From Agarophyton chilense (Eukaryota > Rhodophyta > Florideophyceae > Gracilariales > Gracilariaceae): 64,000 nt of DNA. Where the stretch lies: assembly GCA_030374765.1 (NCBI GenBank), contig JARGXX010000111.1, forward strand, positions 1,116,001-1,180,000. Reading direction: 5' to 3'. Each line of letters opens with the position of its first letter. Within the stretch, counting starts at the first letter, position 1. Both the position numbers and the translations under genes were made by a program. A model generated the notes under the pieces. The model was not told the DNA's origin and searched no databases. It worked only from the letters and a program-made list of their open reading frames with translations. Of this stretch, positions 54,516-64,000 are shown one piece after another.

Positions 54516-56504
54516 TCAAAAGACAGCTCCAGAAAAAAAGGTTTGAAGTACTTGGTTGCCAGCGTCCGCCACTTCCTCAAATACTTCTCCTTCTTGCAGC
54601 ATGTTTTCGAACTGTCTCCCACATTGCAAAAGTTCGTTTTCACAAAGGCTTACGATATCTTTATCACTCAAACGATGATGTGAGGCCATGTCGCCGGAAA
54701 AAATGGTCCGCACGCGACATGTCCTCACAAATTCTTGCGGTTCAAATGGAAACATAGATGTTGTACATACACACGGGCATTTCGGTGATGGGGACGGAGG
54801 AGGAACTAGAACAGATGGAGATGGAGAAGAGGACTGTGCAGTTGAACTGCTCGGCATGACGGAAAACGATGTTGGTGGAGATGAAGATGGCGAGGGCGAG
54901 GGCGAGTTAGAGATGCTTAGCCGAAGAGAGGAAGATGGGGTTGGAAATGTATTCAAGAAGTCTGAAGGTGAGAACGAAGGAGAAGGTGACAGTACTACCA
55001 TCGATGACTTAGACGGGGAGACGTTTGGAGATGATCCAATGGCAACAGATGGTGAGGCTATTGAAAAAGATGAAATGCTTGGCGATGATTCGTGGCTTGC
55101 AGAAGGTGAAGAACTGAATGCAAACGTGGTGCTCGCAGAAGCTGATGGTGATGAAGAAGCTGACAACAAAGCAGATGGTGAGAGAGAAGGTGTTATTGAA
55201 GGAGACGGTGATTGGGAAGATGTTATCGAAGGAGACGGCGATTGGGAAGATGTTATCGAAGGAGATGGTGTAGGGCTCTCGAGCATACAGTTTCCGGATA
55301 GAAGCTGTGCCACAGCATCACCCGCGGAATCGGCACTCATTGATTTTCTTCTGTTGTATATCTCGAAAGGAACAGCAAGACAGGCGCTCTGGAAGGACGG
55401 AGAAAGCATCTTGAACTCTGCAATCTTCTGTCGATTGGTCTCGAGGGCTGTGTATCCATACCCCCCAGCCGCAGAGGGCTCAATCGAGCTCCCCTCCGGC
55501 CAATCATTCCAGGTGGCGATTTGAATCCAGGGGTTTTGAACAGGGTCGGGCCCGCCCAGTCGATTCGGAGTGTAATCGATTTGTTTCTTCCAGGTAAGAG
55601 CCATGGTTTCGCCGTCATCTACGTTTCGGAGATGGTATCGATTGGTACCACCGTTCCAAAAGGGAGGCACATTCTGATCATCAAATCCAGGATATACGCC
55701 GCCCATTTTGAGCAAGTTGACGGTATTGGCGGGTACGCCGTTTTCAGATTGTCTCGCCATGACCCAGTCCATATCTTCAAAGTATTGCTGTCCCCAATTG
55801 GCCGTATTTGATAGCGGTTTCCCAGTATTAAGGAGATTAACCCACTCAAAGTTGCCGTCCGAGTACTGGAAGTTGACGGCATTTCGAACAAAAACCAGCA
55901 CGTTGCCTTGAAAGAGTGACTGAGCAGTGGTCCAGTAGTGTGCGTTGTCGGACTCAGACCAAAACAACAGAACCGGGCGATTGGAATCATCTCTGAAAAT
56001 CAATGGGGAGTACACTGGGTTGTTGTAAATATTACTATGGACCCACTGCAAATATGTAGTAATCAGCGATTGATCGGACACGGCACCGCCATCGTCATAC
56101 GACACAATGATGTTGAGATCAAATGATGGAAATGCGGATTTCATGGACAGCAGCGTGTCAAAGATGAAAAGAGCGAGTTGTTTCTGTAACGCATTTGCAG
56201 GATTGATATTGACGATGATTCCATCAATACCAGTGACAAAAATCAATAAAAAATGATACTCCAAAACATGAACATCAAATTGAGTGTATTCTCCAATAAG
56301 AGGAACATTTGAATAGTGAATGACCGAAAGGTCTGAGCAATCATAGGTTCCGCCATACGGGTAGCACCATCCCGTTCTTGCCGGGTATTGTTCGCCGGAT
56401 GCATCGTACCACGGTAGATAGTGAACGAACACTTTTCTGGAGGATTGAGCGATTGAGAAACTCAGTAGCGAAAGGAAAACATAGGCAACAAAAAGTGATG
56501 TCAT
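54516..56504 (-). CDS. Secreted GH99/GH71-like protein with Ser/Pro linker and Cys-rich tail, 662 aa
   Basis: Uninterrupted frame from ATG at 56504. Residues 1-19 are a clear signal peptide (ending SFSIAQ). Residues 24-365 resemble the glycoside hydrolase family 99/71-like barrel: VFVHYLPWYD at the start (the HYYPWY-like strand), GIDGIIVNI at 92-100, NIIVSYDDGG at 131-140, RPVLLFWSES at 176-185, and IQIATWNDWPEGSSIEP at 327-343, the family's hallmark near the catalytic acid. Residues 410-574 are a Ser/Pro-rich linker with three near-identical decapeptides at 412-441. Residues 576-630 hold six or so Cys. Likely an exported or wall-bound enzyme acting on mannose-containing glycans by family analogy; the substrate is unknown. 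No introns, no damage. Confidence 0.8.
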   Translation of the reverse strand: MTSLFVAYVFLSLLSFSIAQSSRKVFVHYLPWYDASGEQYPARTGWCYPYGGTYDCSDLSVIHYSNVPLIGEYTQFDVHVLEYHFLLIFVTGIDGIIVNINPANALQKQLALFIFDTLLSMKSAFPSFDLNIIVSYDDGGAVSDQSLITTYLQWVHSNIYNNPVYSPLIFRDDSNRPVLLFWSESDNAHYWTTAQSLFQGNVLVFVRNAVNFQYSDGNFEWVNLLNTGKPLSNTANWGQQYFEDMDWVMARQSENGVPANTVNLLKMGGVYPGFDDQNVPPFWNGGTNRYHLRNVDDGETMALTWKKQIDYTPNRLGGPDPVQNPWIQIATWNDWPEGSSIEPSAAGGYGYTALETNRQKIAEFKMLSPSFQSACLAVPFEIYNRRKSMSADSAGDAVAQLLSGNCMLESPTPSPSITSSQSPSPSITSSQSPSPSITPSLSPSALLSASSSPSASASTTFAFSSSPSASHESSPSISSFSIASPSVAIGSSPNVSPSKSSMVVLSPSPSFSPSDFLNTFPTPSSSLRLSISNSPSPSPSSSPPTSFSVMPSSSTAQSSSPSPSVLVPPPSPSPKCPCVCTTSMFPFEPQEFVRTCRVRTIFSGDMASHHRLSDKDIVSLCENELLQCGRQFENMLQEGEVFEEVADAGNQVLQTFFSGAVF
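55195..55270 (-). repeat. 30-bp tandem repeat within the GH99-like gene
   Basis: The plus strand shows GATTGGGAAGATGTTATCGA twice, about 30 bases apart, with partial flanking units. It encodes the repeated PSPSITSSQS decapeptide of the linker and is expected to vary in copy number. Confidence 0.85.
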
Positions 56505-58493
56505 TGGCTTTTGAGGCGCGCGTCGGTGTGGGCGAAGGGCACGAATGAAACACTTTCAGCCCGGAGCGCGTTGAAGACTGAAAAAAAGCGCCCTGCCGCT
56601 ACCCAGTGCCTCGCAGATACGTGAGATCGAAGAACGAAGGTAATAAAAAAGGATGAGCCTCCCTCATGCCCTTCGTACAGTTGACACTATCTACTACCGA
56701 AGGTACGAAAGAGTATTGTAGCTAGAGAGTAGAGACAGTGGTTCTCTTCGACGGTTCTTTTCGACGGTTCTTTTCGACGTTCTTTTTGGTCGACTGCCTT
56801 GACACGTGATGAGAGCACAACTCCCCAACAGAAAGGCAGCTGGATAACACGCGTACACATGGCACGCGTGTGCCCCAAGTGTGCGCGCTGTTCCGACCTG
56901 CCAGGTCCACTTCCGTCTCTCGACTGCTGCGCTTCCCGCACACGGCCCTGCCGTGTCACGCCCCTCAGCTCTACAACCTCAGCGACGTTGACCACAGGTG
57001 CGTGCATTCGTGTCGGCCGTTTGCTTTCCGTCCCTCTCTTCTCCCTGGGGGATTCTCACCCAACCCACTGAGGCAGAGCTGCCACTAAATGATGGTTTCG
57101 CCGACAATGTGAAGCCACCACCAAAGTGTTGTGGAAATGAAGCGATTCTCAATCGATGGTGCAGTCGAGGACGACCCACGAACCCACTATCCACGCTTGA
57201 TCACCATTCCTCATCTTTGCGCCAACACGCTGCATCTCACCGTACATCTATCAAGGTGACAAGTATCCATCAGCGACAAGTCTTACATTGGCGTGCGGGG
57301 ACATCACGTCCTTACGTCAACGCCCTGGATGCGCCTGCTTCCCGCACTTGCTGCACCGTGTACCACTCGCGCCACTAGCAACCCTGCTTGGCTTTAAGCT
57401 CACTTGATACTCCATCTTACGGGTTGCTTGCCCTGAAACACAAAATGACATCGTTTCTCCCAATAGCGACAGAACAAATCAACCAAACAGTTCCATATTG
57501 GGTTCAGCGCTCTTGACCATCAAGCTGCACACATGTCGTCAAACCCCCTGTAAGACAATGGAAGCGTACTATGGTTAGTGTAACACAAAAGGCCATGCAT
57601 AGCGCCTTTTCATCCACTTCCACCTCATTTCACACCAACCCGTTTCCTGTCGAGATCTATATTCCTTCCGCTCAGTCGGATAAGTGCCGTTCCTTTGCAA
57701 TTCGAGCAAGGAATCAAGAGGCCAGGTGTAGTAACGTGGAGGGAAGTGGTTACCGACTCAGTTGTAGCTATCCGCAGTGTAGCGAGCCCTTCTTCACCAC
57801 CGGAGGGTTTTTCGTGACTTGATGGCTGCCATCTGCCGCTGTCAGCGTCGCACAAAACCATCTTTGACTCGGCATCATTTTGAGGGCGTCTTTACGAAGC
57901 TCTTTAAGGTTCAGCTTGCGCCAGCCCGCGTACACCCCAGCCGCGCTGCACTCCGTGCTTCCATCTCCCCCATGCTTTGGGTGGCGACGTTATCTTCATG
58001 GTTCTGCCCGAGGCCCGTGAGATTTTTGTCACTGTCAGCAACAACGACTGCAGCCATCATCGATCTGAGAACCTTGCTTCATTGGCGTATCTACGCTCGT
58101 GGAACCAAAGGGTGTGACACGGTAGTGCGGTTTTTAGAGCCGGTTTGTAAAGCTTCAGCGAAACGATTCACACGGTGTATTCCACAGTGGAAAGCAATCC
58201 AGCATCACCACAGTTGAGGCGGCAAATTATCAACGCAAAAAGCGCTGTTGGCAGAGCACATAGCCAAGGGCATCTCCTCGCTGAAGGTTCCCCGATTGGT
58301 TGCTTTAGCCTTTTCCTAACCTACACGACCTTCTATTCGACCCCGAGACTTCGTTGATGTCCTGCATGTTTCTTACACGATTGGCAGCAATTGCTACATC
58401 ACTGCCTCTTGAGAGCAAGCGATCAAGCGATAGTAAAAGGAAGCATGAGGCGATCGAATGGGCGAGTACTCTCTTCTTTCATCATCGTCCACC
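56505..58493. other. Intergenic between two host genes; no supported gene
   Basis: Plus-strand open frames at 56998-57378, 57571-57822 and 57819-58217 have unremarkable composition and no motifs. They might be parts of a decayed transposon, but I cannot name one. The first 150 bases upstream of 56504 and of 58494 must hold those genes' promoters; no TATA box stands out. Confidence 0.35.
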
Positions 58494-59108
58494 ATGAAGC
58501 CCAACGCCTTGTTCATCGCTGGGACAGCACTGTTGTTATCTTTTTCTACAGCTATTACCTCAGAGTTTGATCACACTGAGCCATGCATTCGTGTTGATAG
58601 CGCCACCGGTGTTGCAGAAACCTTCGAAACATCGAGCGAGTCAACCATTCTTCTGGAAAGGTGCGCCAAAACCGACAACCTCACCACCATCTTCAGAGCC
58701 GGAACTATCGGGCTGGATACACTATGGATTGAGTGTGGAGAGCGAGAGCTAATATCTGTGAAAGGCGAAGGAAGGGTTGAGGCTCTCCTCGGCGATAAGC
58801 CTGTGGTTTGCGATGCGGGTGGATGCGTGGCGTACAACATATTTAACCGTACAGTGGATCTTTCCGCATTCCTCCTAGAAGAGCGGGTGGAGAGTATTCG
58901 CATGTCAAATAGATCGATTCCATTCTTGAGGACTACTATGCTGAGTGAATTTGAGCGATCTGGTGATGAGTTTGCAATGTTGATGTTGTCGGCATTTATG
59001 CGTAATATAAACGATCCGTTTAGGCTGCGTGTGCTCTTGTTTCTTGAAAGCACAACAAGCAACTGTACGTCCTCCGGCTTCTGCAATCGTTGCAGCATGA
59101 TGTGCTGA
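58494..59108 (+). CDS. Small secreted Cys-containing protein, 204 aa
   Basis: Uninterrupted frame. The ATG at 58494 is preferred over the in-frame ATG 12 codons upstream because it has a good context (CCACCATGA) and places the signal peptide (KPNALFIAGTALLLSFSTAITS) at the very N-terminus. The mature part has nine Cys (positions 31, 57, 81, 106, 111, 191, 197, 200 and 204), the last four clustered at the C-terminus, and possible N-glycosylation sites at about 62, 119, 139 and 190. No known domain. Probably exported or wall-associated. Host gene, apparently intact and intron-less. Confidence 0.65.
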   Translation: MKPNALFIAGTALLLSFSTAITSEFDHTEPCIRVDSATGVAETFETSSESTILLERCAKTDNLTTIFRAGTIGLDTLWIECGERELISVKGEGRVEALLGDKPVVCDAGGCVAYNIFNRTVDLSAFLLEERVESIRMSNRSIPFLRTTMLSEFERSGDEFAMLMLSAFMRNINDPFRLRVLLFLESTTSNCTSSGFCNRCSMMC

Positions 59109-59849
59109 TACTCTGTCATTATGATGGGTTCAGAGTTTTATGCAGAGGGGTGGCAGAGGTTTTCATCGTGATTGAGAGCATGGTCGCATGGTGAGCATGT
59201 AGACTCTGGGGCGAGCGGTTCTGGTGAGGTTTAAATGCGTTGCGCCGAAAGCAGGTTTCGGCTTGAGTCTGGGCACACGACTGCGGAGGGCGTTGAAGAA
59301 GAACAAAGTACAGCTGAGAGCTGCTCGGGGGCTCTGTTCGTATAATCGCGTAGTGCTGGGGGGGCTGTTGAATGGCAATTAGAGAGCTTACGAAAAAAAA
59401 AAAGACATCGCTTCGCCGCCAAATTACGTTACACGTAGTAAATTGCAAAAAACACTCACTAGGGCACCCCTCCATAAAAAAATATTTTGAAGGGTAGCGC
59501 TCCCGCCGCGCTCCCGCCGCGCTCCCGCCAACTTCCGTCCCCGAAACATGGCGGGAATTCAAGACTCGTAGCTGCCAACATCCCCGATCGCGCCGCCTAC
59601 CGCGCATTCAGCAACAAATATGCCCTCCTTCGAGCCTTCTTCGACCCCGTAGCACAAATTAGGCCCCTCGTCGGAATCACCCCATTACCGCCAGAACAAA
59701 ACGAAACAAAGAGCCAATTGAGCTTCCAATACTCTTTTAACGTTCTTTTTCTCAAATTCGTGAGGGCCATTGATTTTCATCTATCACCACTCGGTAAAAC
59801 GAGGTTCTGTCTCAAAATAGCGCTTTCTATGTTCAAAAGATCTACTACT
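59109..59849. other. Intergenic, no supported gene
   Basis: Contains an A-rich run near 59392-59404 and a short tandem CGCTCCCGC-type repeat near 59498-59528. An open frame of 132 codons (59487-59885) is not convincing. Confidence 0.4.
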
Positions 59850-60532
59850 GCGTTCTGCCTTAAAGCCGTCGTCGAGAAAACTTAACAAAACTCTCAAAGA
59901 TCACTTTGAAAACTTAATCAAAGACCACCACAAAGCCCCCGAGAATAATATTACTGTCTTTAAAATTATTGAAGTTCTTGAGTGTAAAATGATGCCGCTG
60001 CATGATATAATGCTTGTTGCGAATAAATACAACAAGGTGCGAAGAACAGAGCGGCACGAGAAGACAGATTTGGATAAGTACTTGACCAAAACTAGGCAAC
60101 AGATACGCGAACGCGCCTTATCGGGATCGAAAATTTAAACTGAAAAAATGTGGTTCTAAAGTGGTTCAGAGCAGAACAATATCAATTAGTACACCCAGGT
60201 ATAGGAAAATTTGTAAGTGCACTTATTCATCAGGTTTTAATGACAAAGAGAGAATCCTGGAAAGAAAACATAGAGCTACCCGGGATGTTTTAGAAAAAAA
60301 GCAGTTGAAAATTAAAAAAGAGGCCTAATATGAGATTGAGCGTTAAGAGCGCGATTCTGGTCGTCAATATGCAATTCAGGTGAACGATTTGCGACAGTTT
60401 GCGGTAGAAGGGAATAAAATTGAACTCGAGGAGAAACTTCTCGATCTGGAGCATGAGAAAAGGAGAAAGGCCTTGTCTGAGAGGAAAGAGATTTTGTCAG
60501 TCTTGGGCGCGTTTAAACTTAAGTTAAAGTGA
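59850..60532 (+). pseudogene. Relic of a coiled-coil (Myb/SANT-associated type) transposon accessory gene
   Basis: The plus strand first reads TLKDHFENLIKDHHK and RTERHEKTDLDKYLTKTRQQ (about 59895-60137, ending at a stop). In another frame it gives DKERILERKHRATRDVLEKKQ and QFAVEGNKIELEEKLLDLEH to a stop at 60530-60532, with two internal TAA codons near 60326 and 60344. The layout (a short helical KDHF..L segment, an acidic/basic linker, a highly charged C-terminal coiled coil) is the one seen in Myb/SANT-type proteins that accompany some eukaryotic DNA transposons. The N-terminal DNA-binding part is not legible. Dead copy. Confidence 0.4.
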
Positions 60533-61739
60533 TGGAGTCACCACCTCTCTCTCGACCGTCGGGTTTCTTGTTCGCGGGGCCACGACAACTCCATTCTGCG
60601 CTTTGCACGAACTCTCTTCGACCTCTAGGATTTCTCCGCACAGGAGCGGCTTCTTGCTCGAATCGGGTAAGTTGGTTTACTGAACTTAAAAATACTTCTG
60701 ACTTGGTGATTGGCACATAAAGTTGCTAATTTTCTGACCGCTTCTTTGATGGATGTATACACTTTCATTCCACAGCATGAAAGCTTTATAAAGTAGTGAA
60801 ATGGAAGATTCACGAACTCATAGCAGCCTTTGAAAATCTTTCTGAGTCGATATCTGCTTTGAGCCAATTTATATCCACTCTACAGCTTCTCGTAGTGCGC
60901 TGATGATCTTTTTATACACATTTTACGCAGTTCTGGCTCCCGTTTTGTCATAATAAACATGTAAACATGCCCGAAAAACACAGACAGCATTCTCATGAAG
61001 ACAGAACTGTCTTCGGGCTAAGCTCAAACTCTTCTGTAGTGCTTCATCCATGCCTCTCTGGCGATAGAACGTCATTTGATGACGCAGTTAAAGTTCTGAT
61101 CAACAAAGATGGAACAGAAGACCATGTGGGGTTGCCACAGTTTGGTATACCAAGCAGTTGTGGCGCTTGTAGCCTTTGTAACAAGAGCGTTGTATGCTTT
61201 TTGCACCGCAGGGGCGGCCAATTTGTGTCTCAGTTCAGTCTATGAACCCGGCACCGCTATCTAACGGGCTCATTTGTCCTAAGTAGCTTTTGAATAAATT
61301 ACTGCACGTTTGAGCATTAGATCAGATTGAAAAGTCTCCAAAAGTTGACTAGGCTATCCTATAAAGTGCTTAAAAACCTCACAGAAGATCTCAAAAAGCC
61401 CTGAGTCTCTAATTACGAAGAGAGGCTCAAGGTCATACCACCTGGTAGAAAAAAAGAATCGCCTTAGATCGATACATGTAGTTGTTAACGAGTCACAGTA
61501 GTAGCCATTGCGAACAGTACACCCACCACGCCAACTGATAAGGTTAGATACTGTACTTATCTCGGTGCATTGGAACCAAAAGTCGCTTAGGGGTTTTCTG
61601 TCGCTAAAAGCGCTCAGGTTACAACGAGCCGTCGATACATGACGCAAGCGAAAAAGACGCCTGCGCACCTCTTTTCGGCTTTGATAAATCGAGCGAGCCA
61701 GCTTGATGGTGATAACGGGGTCGGCGTTCCAGTAAACGG
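60533..61739. other. Unassigned flank of Element 3
   Basis: No gene supported. A plus-strand frame at 60967-61245 (92 codons, with a CGACSLCNK stretch) and a minus-strand frame ending at 61354 that is cut by the LTR at 61740 are noted only as open. The last five bases, AACGG (61735-61739), are the expected left target duplication of Element 3, whose right end lies outside the window. Confidence 0.35.
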
Positions 61740-63311
61740 TATAGTATTTGCTGTGATGGAGAGAACAGACACCTGCGACAGTGTTTGGGACTGCGGAATG
61801 GTTGCTTGTGGCTAAGGGTAAGATGTGGTAGAGCACAACACTACCGAGCTAGAATGACGGTTGTAAGGCCCCACTCGCCAATGAGGGTGGTTGGTACTAT
61901 GGAACGGACAAATACTTAGTGTATTTTTTCCGGATCTCCGGTTAAGGAATCCTGAACAAGGGACAAGTCAGTTGTGAACCATTTTGTTGTCTCTTCTACT
62001 TTGGAGTCGGCGCTTCCCGCTGTGTCTTATGAACTGTGCACAGGGGTGAGCGCCGCACATAATAATATCTAGATATGAAAATTGTTAGCCAATCAACCCC
62101 TCTACAGTACGGGATAACTATCTCTGAATAGGCTTCCGTCTACGAAGGGTAGACTTGGTTGCCACGTGGCTACCCTCTATATACGCCGTTGTCAATCCGG
62201 TATTTCCCTACAAAGGGTCGAATCAGATGCGCCGTTGCAGACCGAGATCTCACGTGTAACATACCACCTTGTGGAGCAAAACCCGGCAACGGGAAGTGCT
62301 CTCAAGGTGTTCGAAGCCTTGCTCCCTGGGGGGAGGCAGACTCAGAGACAGAGCCCTCCGTTCCACCCGTAGTGTGGGGTGTAACTCCCACGCGGGATTC
62401 CGGCAGTACCGACGGAGGTGAGGGGTAGAAACCGTTGGGTCGGTAATGGGTATGGGTATCCCAAAGAATGGGGGAAAATCCGGCGAAGAAGAAAAACGGG
62501 GCGAGGGTCGGGCACTAACAGGCACCGGACCCGAGAACCAGAAAAGGGGCGAAACAACAAAAGAAACCCAATACAGGGGCGAAAACCTGTCCTCGAAAGG
62601 AAACACAAAAAGCACGCAACAAGTAAGCAGAACCCCCACGGGGTATCGTGCACGCAGGTCGTCTGAGCGGTTCCAAGGGGGTGGTTGCACGGAACCCAAA
62701 CGTGGGCACTCTCCGAGTGGAGTCGTGTCCCTACGCAGGCGTTGCTAACCAGAGCCCGTTCCGGGTTGTAAGGCCGAAAAGATGGCGACGAAGAACCTCT
62801 AAAGGTATCGAAGACCAACCTTGGTTACCATTTACTCTGAGCTTCGGACTGTCAGATCTCATCTCCCTAAGTAGGGCCCACTAACTAAACTCTACAGTAG
62901 TACACACCTGCTCAGGGCCATACACGTGGAGATCCAACTGTCAGGGCCCAAAAGTCCAACGTTCTACAAATATCCGAAAATCGGTGCCAAAATTAAGCCA
63001 CGTGGATCACGGGGCCAATCCAACCATGGGCCATCCGAATTTTCTCTTATAGGCGAAATATAACCAGAAAACAGTGCCACCTCAGCACACCTTAGAGGGG
63101 ATCATAATCATAACCCTCGGAGGGTTCAATCCTCATTCTATGAGTTGCATCTTCAAGTATCCCCTGACTGAGCGTTGCTCTACACACCTCACGGGCTATC
63201 TGCGGGGTGCCGCTTCATGACTTCATCCTAGCCGTTGCACTCACTTATGAGTATCATTGTACTTAGCCAAAAAACAATTCCATCGGCATTCCGACTGTGT
63301 AGAATACTACA
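61740..63311 (-). repeat. 3' LTR of Element 3, interrupted by a family-Z solo LTR
   Basis: Opens TATAGTATTTGC (as does the 3' LTR of Element 2, TATAGTATCCGC) and closes GAATACTACA. About 650 bp once the family-Z copy is discounted. It carries the L2 module CAGACACCTGCGACAGTG. Confidence 0.85.
62270..63184 (-). repeat. Solo LTR, family Z, copy 2
   Basis: 915 bp, reverse complement of copy 1 with only a few percent difference by eye. Plus strand opens TGTGGAGC and closes GCTCTACA, flanked by a perfect duplication CACCT (62265-62269 and 63185-63189). It sits in the LTR of Element 3, so it is younger than that LTR. Confidence 0.9.
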
Positions 63312-63434
63312 CAGCCCCCCTCTTAACCGCGAAGCACAGGTGACGCAAGACGTCTTTACATACCGGAGCATGCATCGACATTCCGAAATTTCCTCCTCTC
63401 CACGAAAGTACCATCTGTTTCGACTTGATCAGCG

Positions 63435-64000
63435 ATGAACCCATACGCGCCGCACAACTCCAACAACGGAGACGTACCCTCGGAAGATCCTTACGCCAGC
63501 AGTGGCTTCAATTCGCAAGCTGCGGCGCCTTCGGCCTTCCGATCAGTGCGGTCTCCTCCAGTGGGTTTCCACTCCTTGTCCTACAGCCTTTGGCTTCAGG
63601 TGTGATTTCGAATGCGGCTTATGTATCCTCGGATGGGATCATTCGAGAGCCGTCTCGTCGGGCTCAACGCAGCTATCCACATCCCGCGGACTTTGTGGGA
63701 CGAGACCCTCTCGACAATGCTGGCCTCTTCGCGCAGGCTCCCTGGTTTGACGCAATCGCTCTTCACGATGACGCGTTGATCAACCGATACGTTTTCCGCG
63801 GTTTCCTTCCCAACGGCCTTCCGTATGCGGCTATCCGCAGCCATGATTGGCTTACTCACTGTGCCTTGCCAAATAACGCGATTGACCGGTATACCAACGA
63901 AAGTATGGACGAAGCCCGAACTCGGTTCACCAAGCTGATATACCAGCGTCTGCACCGTTTCATTACCACGGTCGTTCTCACTGGAGATTGGAATCTGGAT
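63435..64000 (+). other. Antisense accessory gene of Element 3 (partial, fossil)
   Basis: Starts MNPYAPHNSN about 125 bases from the LTR, compare MNPNAGSNPF in Element 2. Downstream matches to Element 2 include RRAQRSYPHPADFVGRDPLD against RRAQRSYSHSADFYGRDPLD, FAQAPWFDAIALHDDALI against FAQAPWFDPVAIRDDALI, and EARTRFTKLIYQRLHRFI, identical in both. Cut by the window end; some damage in the visible part. Confidence 0.82.

Larger units (their letters stand above)
61740..64000 (-). mobile_element. Element 3: L2-type Ty3/gypsy chromovirus, left end only
   Basis: The window stops inside this element. Visible are its 3' LTR (61740-63311, interrupted by a family-Z solo LTR), a purine tract on the minus strand (63312-63328) and the first part of its antisense accessory gene (from 63435). 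LTR ends and layout match Element 2. gag-pol lies beyond 64000, so its state cannot be judged beyond some damage in the visible part. Confidence 0.8.

Noticed and set aside
54688-55524. 278-codon open frame on the plus strand, rich in Asp/Gly/Glu
   Set aside because: It is the complement of the Ser/Pro-rich linker of the GH99-like gene; low-complexity coding on one strand keeps the other open. No start context or domain.
1-64000. CRISPR array, rRNA genes, bacterial operons
   Set aside because: No regularly spaced repeats with unique spacers, no rRNA-like stretches and no operon layout; the window is eukaryotic.

Overview
This is a eukaryotic nuclear window dominated by transposable elements, with a few intron-less host genes in between. 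Short single-exon genes, a secreted GH99-like protein with a Ser/Pro linker, a fucosyltransferase-like type II membrane protein and a heavy load of Ty3/gypsy chromoviruses suggest a florideophyte red alga (Chondrus-like). That assignment is inference; nothing here proves the taxon.

Layout. 1-1020: relic PIF/Harbinger-like DNA transposon. 1685-12769: Ty3/gypsy chromovirus (Element 1, + strand) with ~886-bp LTRs and a 5-bp target duplication. 12775 to about 22.9 kb: a much older, decayed chromovirus (Element D, + strand) carrying a solo LTR of family X (14801-15243) and a solo LTR of family L2 (18814-20683); the latter is itself interrupted by a Tc1/mariner copy (19348-20619). 24.0-27.0 kb: decayed DDE transposase gene on the minus strand. 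27.9-32.4 kb: two host genes, at 27950-28624 (+, unknown) and 30987-32396 (-, fucosyltransferase-like), with a scrap of another Ty3-like integrase between them. 34.1-37.2 kb: piggyBac-like copy A, interrupted by a family-X solo LTR that is itself interrupted by a family-L2 solo LTR. 37604-48325: better-preserved chromovirus (Element 2, - strand, family L2 LTRs), inserted inside a second Tc1/mariner copy whose halves lie on either side. 49143 to about 52.9 kb: piggyBac-like copy B, inverted relative to A and carrying a solo LTR of family Z. 54516-56504 (-): GH99-like secreted protein. 58494-59108 (+): small secreted Cys-containing protein. 59.85-60.5 kb: relic of a coiled-coil transposon accessory gene. 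61740 to the window end: left end of a third L2-type chromovirus (Element 3, - strand), whose LTR is interrupted by a second solo LTR of family Z.

The most interesting signal is an accessory gene in the chromoviruses. It lies between the chromodomain end of pol and the 3' LTR, runs antisense to gag-pol, and starts next to the LTR. Elements 1, 2 and 3 clearly share it at protein level even though the LTRs of Element 1 are unrelated to those of Elements 2 and 3; decayed Element D shows a probable diverged copy. In Element 2 it is a long uninterrupted frame (560 codons). I recognise no known domain in it. Its position is comparable to antisense genes of some plant Ty3/gypsy elements and of complex retroviruses, but the protein is not one I can name.

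Host genes are few and spaced by 1-20 kb of element debris. All LTR elements are treated as fossils: their family, parts, ends and approximate state are given, not their individual lesions.
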